From Rhodospirillales bacterium (GTDB lineage: Bacteria; Pseudomonadota; Alphaproteobacteria; Rhodospirillales; UBA2165): 43,916 nt of DNA. The stretch's first letter is position 1; each line of letters starts with the position of its first letter. Shown piece after piece: positions 43,523 to 43,916 of this stretch. The notes below the pieces were generated by a model. That model did not search any database. It had not been told where the DNA came from and saw nothing but the letters and a program-made list of their open reading frames with translations. The position numbers were made by a program, and so were the translations under genes. The stretch spans positions 1 through 43,916 of the forward strand of contig JAOMCN010000014.1 in NCBI GenBank assembly GCA_028345065.1. The letters are read 5' to 3'.

Positions 43523-43916
43523 GTTATATTCTTCCGATTAGGGTCACTTTTACTTACCAAATTTTGCCGGCCTAGCACCTTCTTAGGCAAATACATAGGC
43601 CTTTAAGTTTGTAGCTCCTAACTAACTATATGGGATTCCAGTGGCTATTTAAAAGTCCTAAACATTCAAAATCTTTTCTTAGCACAACGCCTAACAAACT
43701 TTAAAACCAAGTCCCTCTCAAATTAGACAATTATTCTGTAACTCATATGTTGAATAAATTTAGATGTTCCTTTTCATCGTTTGTACCGTAAATGTCAAAT
43801 AAGCTATCACAACAAGGCAGATTAACGGGATTAATTTTAGAATCCCAGTTGAATAAAAGAGTTGGAAACACTGCTCTACTAAAAAGGGTGTAAACCAAAC
43901 AATAAGCTTTATGCTT
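43523..43916. other. Right-edge region; possible partial ORF on minus strand
   Basis: AT-rich. On the minus strand one frame is open from the window edge (43916) to TGA at 43743-43745, 57 codons, ending NLFNI. It could be the C-terminus of a gene beyond the edge, but the sequence matches nothing I know and chance is a fair explanation. The rest should hold the clpS promoter; no clear boxes stand out. Confidence 0.3.

Noticed and set aside
1-43916. CRISPR array, rRNA operon or intact transposon
   Set aside because: No regular repeat-spacer units, no rRNA sequence and no transposase reading frame were found on either strand.

Overview
The window looks like chromosome from an uncultured, AT-rich, probably marine alphaproteobacterium, perhaps Rhodospirillales-like. 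Evidence for the class: the order aroQ - aat - DUF2155 gene - NDUFA12-type complex I subunit, the block alaC-like aminotransferase - hom - glpX - recJ, a fused thiS-thiG, a large class II (B12-dependent) ribonucleotide reductase, and clpS-clpA. The species cannot be named from sequence alone.

Layout. (1) 1-6.65 kb is an accessory-looking left arm, visibly richer in GC over most of its genes. It holds a truncated iron-type ABC permease and its binding protein, an unusual metallo-beta-lactamase-fold enzyme, a frameshifted MORN-repeat remnant, an HsaA-like flavin monooxygenase/acyl-CoA dehydrogenase homologue, a TPR scrap and a Dabb-domain protein. It ends at three 23-bp-spaced repeats next to a tRNA-Glu gene. 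(2) 6.65-13.3 kb is a minus-strand housekeeping operon: aminotransferase, homoserine dehydrogenase, GlpX, RecJ, an MFS transporter, then tRNA-Glu. (3) 13.4-17.6 kb carries an OmpA-like lipoprotein, a Nudix hydrolase and an RhlE-type helicase. (4) 17.9-25.7 kb is the most unusual part: a stand-alone AsnC/RAM-domain protein, a GT4 glycosyltransferase with an extra C-terminal domain, an ornithine-decarboxylase-like enzyme, a three-domain Nfu protein, a radical SAM protein ending in a CCAEP tail, an ATP-grasp ligase and a threonine-aldolase-like enzyme. (5) 25.8-34.4 kb carries an AlkA-type glycosylase, glyoxalase II, a TPR/GT41 O-GlcNAc-transferase-like protein coupled to thiSG, aroQ, aat, a DUF2155 protein, an NDUFA12 homologue and a TPR/GT9-like protein. 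(6) 34.8-43.5 kb carries nrdJ with a strong terminator, a FemAB/GNAT-like protein, an unknown membrane protein, and clpA-clpS.

How they work together. Aat, ClpS and ClpA make up the core of an N-degron degradation route. The left-arm binding protein and permease are the visible part of one importer. The 21.2-24.7 kb genes (Nfu scaffold, radical SAM enzyme, ATP-grasp ligase, all on the plus strand) are the best candidate for a little-studied pathway: Fe-S supply for a radical SAM enzyme beside an ATP-dependent ligase. No product can be assigned from the sequence. No CRISPR array, rRNA or complete transposon was seen.
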